Positions 48,890 through 61,635 of a DNA stretch of 64,000 nucleotides are shown here, piece by piece. The notes under the pieces are model-generated. The model was not told the origin of the DNA. It ran no database searches and saw only the letters and a program-made list of their open reading frames with translations. The DNA comes from Burhinus oedicnemus. Its lineage: Eukaryota > Chordata > Aves > Charadriiformes > Burhinidae. The stretch covers positions 2,478,229-2,542,228 of the forward strand of contig VFFE01009205.1 of the NCBI GenBank assembly GCA_008921705.1, written 5' to 3'. The translations under genes and the position numbers were made by a program. How positions within the stretch are numbered: the first letter of the stretch is position 1; every line of letters starts with the position of its first letter.

Positions 48890-49345
48890 TTGCATAGCAT
48901 AAGAGCGGCTGTGCGGTGCCAGACTAACATTGCTGTAACTCAGTGTCCCTGACATTAAAGGTGCCAAGGAAAGGATGTAAGAACTGGAGAAGCCCATAGC
49001 AGTGCTCCTCCAGAGTCCTTCCCCAGCTTCCAGTGATCTGGGATCAAGGGCATCCTAAAAAAGAGGTGATGTCTCTCTCTTACTCTATGCATCAGCTCTC
49101 AATGGGTTTTTCTTTCCAACTGCTCCTTGAGCCTAGATAGAATTTTAGCCTCTACAGCATCCTGTGACAAAGACTTCCACAGCTGAACTGTAGGTAACTT
49201 GAAGAAATACTTTTTGCTTGTTTTGAATATATCCTCTGCTAATTTCTTTTGATGCAGTTGCTTGATAGGAAGAGAGAGGAGAAACAGTTGCTCTCTGTTC
49301 ATCTTTCCATGCCATAGGATTGCACAGACTTGATCTACCACCACA
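48890..49345 (-). mobile_element. Ancient CR1/L3-type LINE, 3' end
   Basis: On the plus strand the left end (agcataagagcggctgtgcg, from about 48897) resembles the ACATAAGAACGGCCATACTGGGTCAGACC start seen at the reversed 3' end of old amniote CR1 copies. It is followed at the expected distance by cagcatcctgtgacaaagac, ttccacagctgaactgt (about 49159-49195) and gaagaaatactttttgcttg (about 49202), all typical of this family. The element is therefore on the minus strand with its 3' end at left. It is much more diverged than the two avian CR1 copies and probably predates the bird radiation. The 5' part beyond 49345 is not recognised. Confidence 0.8.
49095..49344 (-). pseudogene. Ancient CR1/L3-type ORF2 C-terminal remnant
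   Basis: An 81-codon open frame on the minus strand (49344 to 49099) matches the end of ORF2 of old CR1/L3 LINEs: HGKMNREQLFLLS, then KKLAEDIFKTSKKYFF, then TVQLWKSLSQDAVEAK, then LSRLKEQLERK. The order and spacing of the F-K-T-x-K-x-Y-F-F and V-x-L-W-x-S-L-x-Q-x-V-x-x-A blocks fit the family well. It is open over its length, but it is only the tail of the protein and cannot act alone. Confidence 0.8.
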
Positions 49346-49389
49346 CTTCTACAAAAAAACTTTGTTATCTATGTTGCCCTTCTATGTAT

Positions 49390-49392
<3 letters not shown>

Positions 49393-49433
<41 letters not shown>
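49393..49433. repeat. T41 homopolymer
   Basis: Forty-one consecutive T bases directly to the right of the ancient CR1 fossil. CR1 elements do not use poly-A tails and the tract is at the wrong side for a tail of this element, so I regard it as a simple repeat. The length is uncertain. Confidence 0.9.
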
Positions 49434-49434
<1 letters not shown>

Positions 49435-50831
49435 ACTTACACAGACTTTAAACTGTGGGGATAAAATGGAATTACACAATGTCATAATCCTGGTTTCTGT
49501 GTAGTCCCATATTCCTTTCCTAATTATAGGTAATGTACTTTCTTTTTAAGTGCTATTGACCATTAAGGTGATATTTCTGCTGGTCTGACTGGTACAATGC
49601 CAAGATATTGTCTCTGAGCATTAATGGTCACTTCAGGCAGTATTCGACATCACATATGTAGAGTTAGGATTGCTTTCTCCTTATTAGCATTCCTTTCAAT
49701 TTATTTGTATTAGAAGAGTGTTTTCTGCACACACTAAGATGAGATATTCTACAAAAACACTTAAAGGATGTTGCTGCACTGCATTGCACTTTTTCTTTCT
49801 TGTGCAGGTCTGTCCCATGCAAGGGGGTCTCAGGGGACTTCAGAAAGTTCTTTCTCAAATGGGAATTATTTGCTAGACTTAGTTTACTGGTATCATCAGA
49901 CTTGCTGGAAGTGCTGAAGAAACGAAGCCTTGAAAAACCCATACCATAAAGATGGAAGCAGCTTTTCAATGTGCAGCAAAGACACTCTGTCAAGTAATAA
50001 AAGAAAGAAACTTAAGAGGCAGAATCAAGTGTTGAGTCAGCTTGTGGGACTATCACTTATTTAGTGGATATAAAAGGAGGAAATAATGCAATACATTTCC
50101 CAGCTCTTAGGGCATATGTACTCCTTACAGTTAATGTGATGTCTGACTTTAAAAGTATTCCATTTTTGTTGATAGAACGAGAAGGTAATGCAAGTACATC
50201 AAAATGGTGTTTGTGCTGTGAATAATCCTCATCATATCTATAATGATCCAGGAAAGAAAGCAAGTATCCATTTGTCTCTTTCATGAAGAAAGTGGATGTC
50301 CCTTCCATGAGATTAACCTTGCCTTTATTCTGAAGTTGTTACCTGAGAAATTTAAAGGATGATGGAGTGACATATGTAGTGTACAATGCAGCCCTAATAT
50401 CTCTTTATTTCCGTTGAGCTAGGGGCTTGGAGGAAGTTGTGAGCTAGACTTAAACTAAACTTAGCCACTTAGGCTTTGTTGTAGTCATAAATGGAAATGA
50501 AAGCACACAGAGTTTAAGTGGCCTTAAAACTAATAGAATAGTTTTTAGCTGTTATTCTGGATTTTAAATAAATACAAGAACATTTTATTGCTACATTTTC
50601 TGAGTAGTAGTACTTATTTTAAAATTCAATATAAAATGAAAGCATGACTTCACTTATTGCACTATTATTCAACCTACACTTTAAATACCATGAACATATT
50701 TATTTCAAATTAAATCCAAACCTGCTCAGTTAGATGCTTCTGACACCTAAAAAGATTTTCTGCAGTGAATATAGTATCTGTACAAAATCTCCCCACTGAT
50801 TTATCTGAGTTTTTTTCCCACTGAAACCCAC

Positions 50832-50855
50832 TGTGGTGATCTCCAGATCACCACA
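50832..50855. repeat. Perfect 11-bp inverted repeat with 2-nt spacer
   Basis: tgtggtgatct, cc, agatcaccaca. All 11 pairs match. The tiny spacer favours a palindromic binding site or cruciform over an RNA hairpin. No transposon is recognised around it. Confidence 0.9.
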
Positions 50856-53025
50856 ATAAAAGTTCTTAATGATACTTTTAACAATTGGAATCTTTTGGAA
50901 TGTCTAGAGAAATCAATTAATCAATCACTTCTTTCTGAATTTGACTCCCTGTGACTTTGATATCATCCCTAAATCACTGTTTCAAATAGGGATTTGATTA
51001 AAGAGTTGTATTTTGTCTCTGCTTTTCTATTCTAGGAAGCTAGTGGTGGCATTTGGGGGCTTTTAGAGTAAAAATATTTGCACAGTTTCAGAAATAATAT
51101 TTATAATGCATTAAAGATCCCTTTTTTCCATTTCTTTGCAAATGTCAGCTTGTGTGTAAAGTACAGTTTAATTGAAAATATTTTTGCAAAGTTGTAATCC
51201 CACTTACTCAAAGGTTTGTGACTGCTGCAAAACTCAAACTAGATAAGCTAATGTCTGGTACCTTGCAGTGACAGTTAATAGCAGTATAAGTGGGTACAAA
51301 ATAATATCTGAATAATGACTTGTGCCCGTTTTGCACTGGTAAAAATGACTAAGTGAAATAAGGCTCAGAGCAACAGAGAACCGGGCTGTGATTAAAATGT
51401 TCAGTAGTTTTACTGTTGTGAGTGACCTTTCACAACTCCTGTTGTTCCATTTCAGTGCTTCAAGGTGTCTTTGCTCTTCATCTTGTCGTGCTTCATGCAG
51501 CTTTTCCTAAACTTTTGACCATCTGCCAAATAGTTTCTTATCCATTGCAAGACAGGAAAATATTTCACCCTTCCATTGAAATTCTTGCAGTATGGAACCT
51601 GGTTTGACTCTCGAACTCTTTAAAAGGAGGAAAAAGGGTTTAACTGGAAGGTTTAGTAGGATCTAAACGCATTCTCTGGCTTTTACTTTCTTTACATGTG
51701 AAGTTTGAAAATCAGCATGTAATGCAGTATGATACCTCTATCAACTTTATTCTTTACTCATTTGCATTTTCAAAAGACTGAATTCAAGAGGGTTTCATTT
51801 GGGGGTTTACCCATGCAATCATGATCATCTCCGTTCTTCTGCAATCATATAAGGTGCTGTTCCTAGCCCAAGGCACATGTTTCATATGCTCTGAATATAT
51901 ATGGAATAAATTATTCTTACCTGTTGCAAACAAAGAAAAGCCCCAAACCTCCACTCTTCACTGGAACTGCTAAGTAGGGCTCTTTGAGGTCCTGACATGT
52001 TTTCAGTGCCACTGAGATTGGTGGTACAATATTGAACTACACATGGGGCCCTTCCAGAAGGGCTATGGATGTGCTTTAGAACTCTATGGTGCATGATGAT
52101 ATCCAGAGCTAATCACTAATTTGTCTTATATAAAAATGCTACTGTCTATGCAGAGCTGTAATTCACCAATATTATTTTTTAAGGAGTAATTTCCCCCTTT
52201 TGTCCCCTCTGTCAGGAAGTTGTAGCTATGGCATTTGTACTTTATAGTCAGTTCCATTACTAACTCTTATTCATTTCCAGTTCTTGGATTACCTTGCTAT
52301 CTTTTCCAAGGCTGGCAAAAGCTGTGCAGATCCATAATTACATGCATTTGGATTTTCATAATTCAAGAAATACACACCCCCCCACACACCCCTTCACTGG
52401 TGGGGGCTCTTCTGTCCTCCCTCCTTTGCCTTTCTGCTAGACAGTTACAGAACGGTTTGAGGAGTGATGAAGAAATTCGGCATTTTTGATTCTTGCTAAT
52501 ATTTTATTTGTTTTCTGAGTTATATACGCTTATATATATATGTATGTATCTATCAGGTTCCCTTCAGGGGACTTAATTTGCATAGGTTCAAAGCCTTGTG
52601 AGATTGGAATCTAGATAAAATTACTAACATAAAGCTGAAATTTAATAATGTCAATCTGCCTTGTAAGTTCAGGACTTCTGCTGCCGTTGTTTTAGTCTCA
52701 TTTCATCCTCCCCTTCTAGGTTTATTTTTGATACAGTTGATCTATTTCGGTTAGGTAAATAACAATGAGCTGAAACTTTTCAGTACGCCAGGAAGACCAT
52801 GACTTAAACATTCCTTCAAAAATCTGAAGACTGTAAAAATCTGACTTCATCTGTTTAATGTATTGATTGATAGCTAATACACCATTCTTCAAAGCTACAT
52901 GGGAAATACATAAAAACTGTCTTTACAAAGTTTTAAGTTCTCTTTTTGTAATGCTTGGCCACAGTGTCTTGTGTTCTATTTCCTTTGAAAAATGTTTTGA
53001 GTACTAAAATCTGGTGTAAAGCAGT

Positions 53026-53098
53026 TGGGTTTTTTGGGGAGGGCGGAGTTTGTTGCGTTTTTTGGTTTGTGTGGGGTTTTTTGTTTGTTTATTTTTTG
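53026..53098. repeat. G/T-rich simple tract
   Basis: About 70 bases of G and T with GGGGAGGGCGG and GTGGGG clusters between T runs. It belongs to the same class as the tracts at 7.5, 9.7 and 25.1 kb. Confidence 0.75.
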
Positions 53099-54595
53099 AC
53101 AGAAACTAGTCATGTGATCCAACTTTCAATGCAGACTCTGAAGTGGGTAACCTCAGCCTCCTTTTGTCCTGTAGGGGCTGGCATGCTTTGAGTTCCAAAA
53201 TGTCCAGTTCCATCTTTTGAATATAACTTTGAATATGAATTTAGCAACTTCAGTTTTGGAGAAGGATACTAATAAGATAATTATTTTAATATTCCTGCAA
53301 TAGTATTTTAAATGAAAAAGTTTCCTGACAAACATGGATCGTCCATTTCTTTGAAATGAGTAACTTTCATGTAACATTTCCTTTCTACATCTTAATAGCA
53401 CCTTCTCATCACATAATGAGCCATTAGTCTTTTCAAAAATTGTATGCAAATCTACCTGAAGCATTTAAAGCCTAAGCAGCTGCTAATTCTTTCTTTTTTT
53501 TTTACTAGATCTTTTATGCACTATTTCTCCTAGTCAAAATATATTAAACGTATCTAAGGTTTTTGCATCATCCAAGAGATACAGTTCGCTAGTTTAAGTG
53601 CTTTTCTGATCTGGGCATGGATTTGTGATCTCACAGAACTGAAGGACTACATGGGGGGAAGAGTCACAAAGTCTGAAATAGGCTTTTCTAAGCTTCCAGA
53701 AATTTCCTGGGAACTCCATGGAACACTGTCTATTCGGCCTCAACATTATACATTTTTTAACCATTTCTGGACTCAGTGGAAAAAATTCCTATGGATTTAT
53801 GCTTCAGCGGTGCTTGGATCAGAGCGTACACAATGTATTTATGTAAGATGCCTACTCAGGATCCTAGTAATGGCAAATGTGGAAGTTTATGTACCTGACT
53901 GAAATTAACAGCAAGCAGGCAGTTCTACTTGGCTTGAAACATTAGGTGAATGTTAGGTCTCATTTGTCACAGCTGCTACAGCAGTACGTGGTATAAACAC
54001 GTCAGTCACTCTTTCCCTGTACCACCTCATTTTCTAAAGAAAATGGGAGTTTGGTGCACTTACAAAATTGCAGACCTGATGGCAAGTGCAAATAAGACGA
54101 AAATTTCTAAATCTTTGAGTGCACCTAGCCATCAGGTAACGAGACACCAAAGCCTACCTTTTTTCCCATTGTTATTTGTGGATAGAATACTGCCCTCAAA
54201 AATAGAGGTTGGGTTGTAACCCTTTGAAAATTTGTCTCTATATAGCTCTTGATATCTTTAGTTAATATCTTTAACATAGAATCTGGTAAGTAGACTTAGT
54301 TATTTAATTTTTAATGGCCTTTGTTTAAATCCTTATGTTTAGGAGGATAATATTCAGTAGATTGGGTAAAACTCAAACAACTTTACAGTAATTAAAATGC
54401 AGATTTAGTTCTTCTGGAGTGTAATAGCTTTGAAGCATACCAAGGTCTGCTGAGGGAATCTGTTTTGTTTGTGTATCCTAATAGAACATAATGACTGCTT
54501 TCAAGCCATTATAGTCCATCATGTTAGTGACTCCATATGCTGGATATCTTTATCAATGATATTTCTTCTGAGAAAATGTACCATAGTTATGTGGT

Positions 54596-54622
54596 AGTGT
54601 GTGTGTATATATATGTGTATTT
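54596..54622. repeat. (TG)n(TA)n microsatellite
   Basis: gtgtgtgtgtatatatatgtgtat, a short mixed dinucleotide repeat that is likely polymorphic. Confidence 0.85.
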
Positions 54623-57600
54623 ATTTTACTTTTAAATCCAAAAAACACTTCACTTTCAAAACAGCAGTAATGTCTTTATAAGCCTTTGAACTTGCCACTA
54701 TGGAAAAGGGTGTTTGTTTAATTTTCACTAAAAATTCCAGCTTAGTGGAAACAAAGCTTTCACTTATTTGAGAAACAGGTCAATCAGATCATAGGTGATG
54801 GTGAGGTAAGCTTCTCCATGGTGTCCTGCCAACAGTTTACCTGTCGGCTGTATGGTATGCTTTTGCAGTCAGATCTATCTGTGTCCAGCCCATGGGACAC
54901 CAGCTTAAAGTATGCTGTGCTCCGTATTGTGCTTTAAACTACACCAGTAGCCAACCGTTAACTAGACGGCACCTATGGGACTTGGAAACAAAAAAGTGTG
55001 TTCTGGAGCCTTTACAGCTCCCTTAGTTTATTGTGCCCTAAAGAAGGCGCAATGCTTGCCTTCCTGAGCTAAGCCCTTTACTCTATGGCTTCTTTACTCT
55101 TGATTTTGACAAAAGATGCAAAGAGCTGTAGGATGGAGGCATGAAAAAAGAGAGGGAGACTGAAGGACCAGGAATGTGATTAAATGTTGAGGTTGAGTTT
55201 TTAAAGTAAAATCAAGATCTGGGATTATTTTATTTGATCTTTGTTTTTTACTCTCATGAGTTTAATTTAAAAAAAATAAAATCTGTCAGTAGGTTTCAGG
55301 TAAGTGTGCCTCATTTTACTTCGTGCTCAGGCTGAGTGGGAGAGGTCATACTTGAATTATAAATTGCTGGTTCATATAGCATCCTCTCCCTGTGAGTCTG
55401 ATGTAGTGTATACGCCAGCAGAGAAAACCTCTGCTGCAGGTCCACAACATGAGATAGGGGTGGGTAAATGGGCAAAAGCCCTGTTCTCACAACGAGACTG
55501 CAGGTGCTCGGCCTGCATGCCCCAATGATGGGAGCAATCTGAACTGCATTTTCAGCTTCCTATAGGTCTTAGTCTTACATTAATAGTATCTTCCCTGTCA
55601 TTATACAATGAGGAAACTATTCTTAGCCACAGGAGCTGCTTTATACTGCTCTGTTGAAGACCCCCTCTGTTGTGAATGCCAACACTAGGCTGTCCATGGG
55701 CAGCTGTAATACTGATCATAAATCAACAGTTATGTAGCTACAGGCTTAAAAATAATATGAGAAGAACATTGCACCTGATTTTTTGTAAGATCATTCATAG
55801 CTTCATATTAACACTAAGCTAGTGTCATCCCAGTCCTTGAGGATGGAAGAACTGACAGAGTGACTTTTCCTAGAGACGCCAATGTATCAGAAATAATCAA
55901 GCTAAAAAGCACCTGTTAAGACACTAGGGCTGTGGCTGGACTGTAGAGCAGGAAGGGTTTGCTCTGCTTTCCCAACTGTCTGGCGGGGGGACTAGATAAA
56001 TCTCCCCCTTTCTGCCCCGCTTGTCTGTTACATTCCCATTGGGAACCCTAAGTGGGAAAAGTAGGGTTTATCTCATCCGAGTGTGGAGTCAGAACATCAC
56101 CCAAGCCTTGGGTTACATCCCAGGTCCCCATGGTGTGATATTCTAAATGGCTAAAATGTAGTGAGAGTATCTTCTGGTGAAGGAAACGGGTGGTGGAGTG
56201 GGGTGGTCATGGCCTGGGATTCTCCTCACCAGATTCAGTCCTAAGGCTGATTTGAAGGCTGAGTTGCAATGTCTTGGAAATAGTCTGGGGTTACGATTAA
56301 AATGCTGACAGATCCTTTAACTTCAGCTATGGGAGCAGGGCTGCTGTAATATACAGATCCTGTAAATTAGAGATATAAAGTAAGTTTAAGTAGAACCAAT
56401 ATGTGTCTCAATATTCTATTGCTTTTAATGCCCTTTCTGTCCTGTTAATTTTGCTTTATAGTGTGACAGTGATGAATTGACGTCTACTGTTTCCAACTGC
56501 CAGGTACACTGTGTACACATTTATTAAGATTAATTAAAAAGTAACAAATTGTAAAGTAATAACATTAACAACTAGTGGAAAAAGTGTAGACGTTTTGACA
56601 GTCTTTTTGAATTTCATTAAAAGATGGTAGTGACAAAAACCCAAGAGACTATTTCTACTTTACTAAAGAAATAGGTCACAGATTCAATTACAGTCACTGA
56701 AGCATGGACTCAATCTATCATGGCAAATTAAGTACATTTTAGCAACCTACTTTCCTTTAAAAATTTTATAGACACTTTCACTGGAAGAAGAAAGACTATA
56801 GAAAAAGAAATTGCAAACTGAAGGCTCTTTTTTTTCCAATTGCTACTGAGTGCTTGGCTTATTTACCATAGGTGTAAGACACAGAAAAATCATTACGGAA
56901 TGCCAAGATGCGTAATCATCATTTCTCTTCCCATATTTTGTCTTTAATTAATGATACATCGTTTGCTCTTTGGCTAGGAAGCATAGCTCAGACTGAATAC
57001 ACAGTGCATCAGTTAGAGGCTTTGTTCTCTCATTTGAAATCAAAGGACCCATTTACTTAGAAAAATTCACTGCACAACCTTTATGCAATTTTGCCACAGA
57101 TCCATAGTGCTGGGCTGAAAATGTGTTGTACTCCCAGTTTCAAATAAATAAATAAATGAAGACACATACAGCCTGTGGATATGGTTTAGCTGAGTGTAAA
57201 TATTGGAATGATGAAACACTCTTTTGCCCATAGCAGAATTGATTTCATGTTGACAACTGGAATTTATGAAGATCCTCTTTCAACAGAGTAGCAGTGGCCA
57301 TATTTGCTGCTTTACCACAGCTGCAACAAAATAGCAGCAAACATAAGAACTGATAAGAGAGATGTAATCTATTTCCTCTTTAAACATAACCCCTAGATAT
57401 ATTTTGGTACCCGCAGGAGATTTGTGCACTCCCATATATTAGGGTATTCAGTGACCTTTAGACAGTAGAGGCATATCAGGATTTTGTTGTGTTTTTAATG
57501 TAGAACATTTAGTTAGGCAAAGAAATCTACATCTATTGTACAAATGAAACCAGAGTGATGTTAGTTAAAAGTAAGACAATGCTTTCTGAGGTAATGTTGA

Positions 57601-60600
57601 TTAAATGTGTGATTTTTCTCAAAGTACACTGGGGACAAGACGCTTTCCATTTCCAGATACACCTCTTTCCAACAATGCTTTTTACTTACTGCTCAACAAT
57701 TTTTGCTGGTTAAATATTCAGGGCCAGATTCACCATTGCACTACTTTGCTGTAACACCAGAAAAGCAAACAGCACAATAAGGGTAGCAAAAAGCTAGACC
57801 TGAGAATCAAGCTTTCATTATACTGAATTGCACAAAAATACAGTCCACATTTGTGTTTCATACCTATTAATAGTTACAGTCTAGCCACAATCATAAGCTC
57901 AGGAAGGATGCTTCCAATGACAAGCATAACTACATCAGCACAAATCGTGGAAGGTTGAAAAACACTTACCATTCCTATTAGTCACCGAATTCTGCTGTAT
58001 TTGCAGGTACCTCAACAATCATGGGAATATTAGATGACAAAAAGCAGACCTGCTTTACCCTGTTAACCTTAATATACTTATTTTCTTGTCAAAATTACAT
58101 TTCCCTTTCAAAGCATTCCACTTGATTTCTATATTAAGGGCACAACATTTAAGTAACTCCTGTCCTCGGTTTTCATGTATTCTCCCTACAATCCATTATC
58201 CAGAGAGAAGAAGGGATCATGATGCCAGCTAAAGCAATGATAAATGCTTTGCAGAAGATTCAAGCCTATGCAAAATTCTCTTTCTTTTGGTTATGTTCTA
58301 GACTTGGTACTCAACCCCATTTTTCAGGAAGCTTCTTAATTTCTTTTTTAAGCACCCAAAGAGTTATTTATGCATTAAAACTATTCTAAATGGGTCCAAA
58401 AAGTGTAGCGTTACTCTAAAAAAAAAAAATAAAATCATCTTTTAGTACAAAAGGGAAAGTTTTTAAGTTCTTTATTGGTTTTAAATGCATCTGTCTTTCT
58501 GTTGAAATGACTGAATGTGAAATATTTACATTCATTTTAATGTATTTCACTAACCACATTAATAAATGTTATAGGTACTTTAGTCTAATCACCGGTGCTT
58601 ATTAATTGAATAGATATTTCTTATGAAAAAATGTAGGGTTCCCTCCAATTTTAACACGCTGTGTATATTTCTGTGGCAGAGTGTTAGTAACCCTAAATGC
58701 AAGCAAGAAGGCATGAGCAGGACTGTTTCTGCTCATTGTTATACTAGCATATTGGGGGAAGAGGTGATTCTAGTAAAGCTCAAAAAAGCTTTATGAGTAT
58801 CAGGTACCTGAAAGACAACCAGGCTTGATGTTCTAGGCAGACGGTTTCTGACATATGCCTGCTGGATGTGCAGGACACAGCAAAGGGCAGCAGGGCTGAC
58901 TGAGCACTGCTGTCTTCTCCATTCTTGCTAGGGCTCTGGAGGTGTTTCCTTACCACACGAACAACTTGTATGATTGGAAAACATTCCTTTTTTCATTAGC
59001 ATGTATAGGAGTGTTAATACGATTAAGACGGCAGCAGTACTGTCTGAATGCTGATGCTAGTAAAAAATGGTTGTTGAAAGCATTGCTCTGTGTTTGGCAG
59101 ATGTGAAAGCTTAAACCTGGGTATGTTTAAACATGATGTTAAGTGAGGGCATCAGCTGAAGACAGAGAAAGCCCTTGTCTGTCCATTGCCATCGGAGCTT
59201 GCAACTGGTGTCATGGTTAAAATTTGCTATTGTGTATAGAGGGGCCAGAACAGTACAATACTTCTGCTGCTTGATGTCATTGGAGAGATGATATTTACTT
59301 TTGCCTCCTATGAAATAGATGATGGAATGCTCTGCAGGGTGTACACTTGGGAATTGAAGCTGCTCGTAGGAGTCTCTGTGAGTAGGTGATATTTATGTCC
59401 TGGGACGTGTACTGGCTTTTAATCATTACAATTATTTAACTTTACTTTGTGAAGTCCTAAATGACTGCACCTGACTGTTAGAGCATTTCTCTCTTTGTGC
59501 AGTTCTGTAGGTGTTATCAGAGCACCTCAGCTTAAACTTAGAACTAGCAGGAGGGTTGTAATTTTGGGGTGGAGCACACTGAGCTCTGACTTCAGAATTA
59601 GAGCTGATTTGGGGATTTTTCATCATGATGCTGCCGGGAAGTCCAGGTTTTCAAGGTCTGGGTCTTTAACAGCCAATCTGGTAAACTAGGAAGGAGCCAG
59701 CTTTATCAGAAGTTCCAGTAAAGTCACTCTTTAATTTTTATAGTCTACTTCTGTTATTGTTAAAAGGTACATGGAGCTGGGAATAAGGGATTGTGATGCT
59801 TTTGTTTCAAGTGGGGAAAAAAAATGAATAGATTCATAGATTATGCAGAACACCTCTAAAAATATTTTCTCTTCTAAACTGTCTTCTTTCTCTGTTTTGC
59901 ATCTCATTTAAATAAGCACCTTTCACTGGAGCGTACAAGCATCCAAATGTACTGCTTTAAGTTCTTCTGTTGTGATATAGTAAGTTTTGTTAGTTTTAAC
60001 ATGTAATTGTAAAGAGTATGTAAGGTTTGGAAAAACAGCTTGACAAGAACCACAATTGTAGGCTTGACTAATAACAAATAAGACATACACATTTTTAGTC
60101 ATAGTTAATAGTCTTGAGGTTATTTACATTCTTGTACTGTGCCTGAATCATAGGAACTGAAAGAGGTCTGTCATTGTCACTACATCCCAGCTGACATCCA
60201 AACTTATTTTATATAAAAATCTTCACTGCTACCTCTGAGGAATTATTGAAAATGTTAGAAAACAGAGAAAAGCTACAGCCTTCAGGAAACAAGTAGTAAG
60301 AGCTTGAGCCCATGACAGCAAAAATGGTTTTATAGTATCTCTTATATTGGAAAAATGTATGGGCACTGCTTTTTATTCTAATGCCTCGATCTGGGTTGCA
60401 ACTTCGTATTGGTACGCTAGGTTAAATTGCTAACATCTAAAATACCATCTGGTAAGGGGTTCACTGACGTTGAAACTTGTGTCATGAGTACTTGATTGTT
60501 TCTACGTTAGCAGTTGGAACAACTGAAGGAGAGGAATACCTTTGATGCTAAACAAATCATTAGGAGAACATCCGAAAGTCACTTGTGCATAACAGTGATT

Positions 60601-61635
60601 GGTGCAATGAGAGGCCTGATTGAGATGTACATAACATGAAAATGCTATTTAATGACTGGGAAAAATCCAGTTTATCTGTTTTAAACCAGGTTTGGGAAGT
60701 CACATATGGAGTAATGGGGAGGAGTGGGAACCTCCTTATGACAGTCAAGGTTCCCTTTAATCCCAGCTTGTAATAATTGACAACCTGGTTGTACGGGAAG
60801 AATTCCTTTCGGAATGGCACAACTCATCTGGAGTGGGCTCTCAAAGTGTTGGAAGTAATAGCCATCATTCGGTGTGACTTCATGACTGTTACGTCAGGGC
60901 CTTTAGGGCATTCTGCATAAAGCATCATGCTCTAGGCTTAAGGTAAAATAGAAGCTCACGAAGGCCTTGTGTATATTGCACTAGTATTTTTAGGCTGTTG
61001 CCTGTCTAGCATTTTGCAACAGTTTTGCAGGAATTGGATAGGTGCTCTTCCCCAAAAGTCCCATTTGTTTTCTTCATTCTTGTTTCTTACTCTGTATATA
61101 ACTTAGGATTTTAGCAGTGGGTAAGCAAATTCTGCTCAGTGAATTTTAGTAATAGAGTGCTTTTACATGTGAAACGCTGGTGCACCAAGAGATATAAGCA
61201 TGTGGCTTATCCCAGGGAACAGAAAGAGGCTTTAGCCCTGGTACAAGTGCATATCCAGTGCTGCTACTAGGGTGGAGATTAAATACCATTCGCTCTCTCT
61301 ACTTGAGTGAACCAGAGAGAGACTCTTCCAAATACAGTTCCCTTCACTTCCTGACTTCTTTTTAGTGCTAGGCTTGGGAAATATTATTCCAAAGAGAAAA
61401 CAAGGTTTAACAGATTACAAAATAATATTTTTTTTAAATGAGCCAATATCCTAAGTAAATAACACATACATATTCTTAATCAATGAAAGAATAAATAAAG
61501 TTTTCATGTCACACTGGAATAATTGACTCATTCCTTGCTTCTGGAAGTCTGAAAATGAATTAGGTTCCAATAACATCAGTTTGCTGCCTCAGCTAAGTTA
61601 GCTCTCTGAGCCATAAATAACTACATGGTTTAGCA

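Larger units (their letters stand above)
49434..61635. other. Non-coding stretch, no gene recognised
   Basis: More than 12 kb of AT-rich DNA. ORFs do not exceed about 110 codons and none is recognisable. Listed separately are the inverted repeat at 50832-50855, a G/T tract at 53026-53098 and a TG/TA microsatellite at 54596-54622. A C-rich short run lies at 52376-52392. The segment near 56930-57110 and that near 57720-57960 have mixed composition and could hold old repeats or conserved DNA, which I cannot resolve. Confidence 0.55.

Noticed and set aside
49393..49433. T41 run as the poly-A tail of the adjacent fossil LINE
   Set aside because: The fossil's 3' end is at about 48890, the opposite side, and CR1-type elements do not carry poly-A tails.
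53651..53902. 83-codon ORF with several Trp and Phe residues
   Set aside because: Looked briefly like a protein-derived sequence, but I could find no motif or splice context supporting it.
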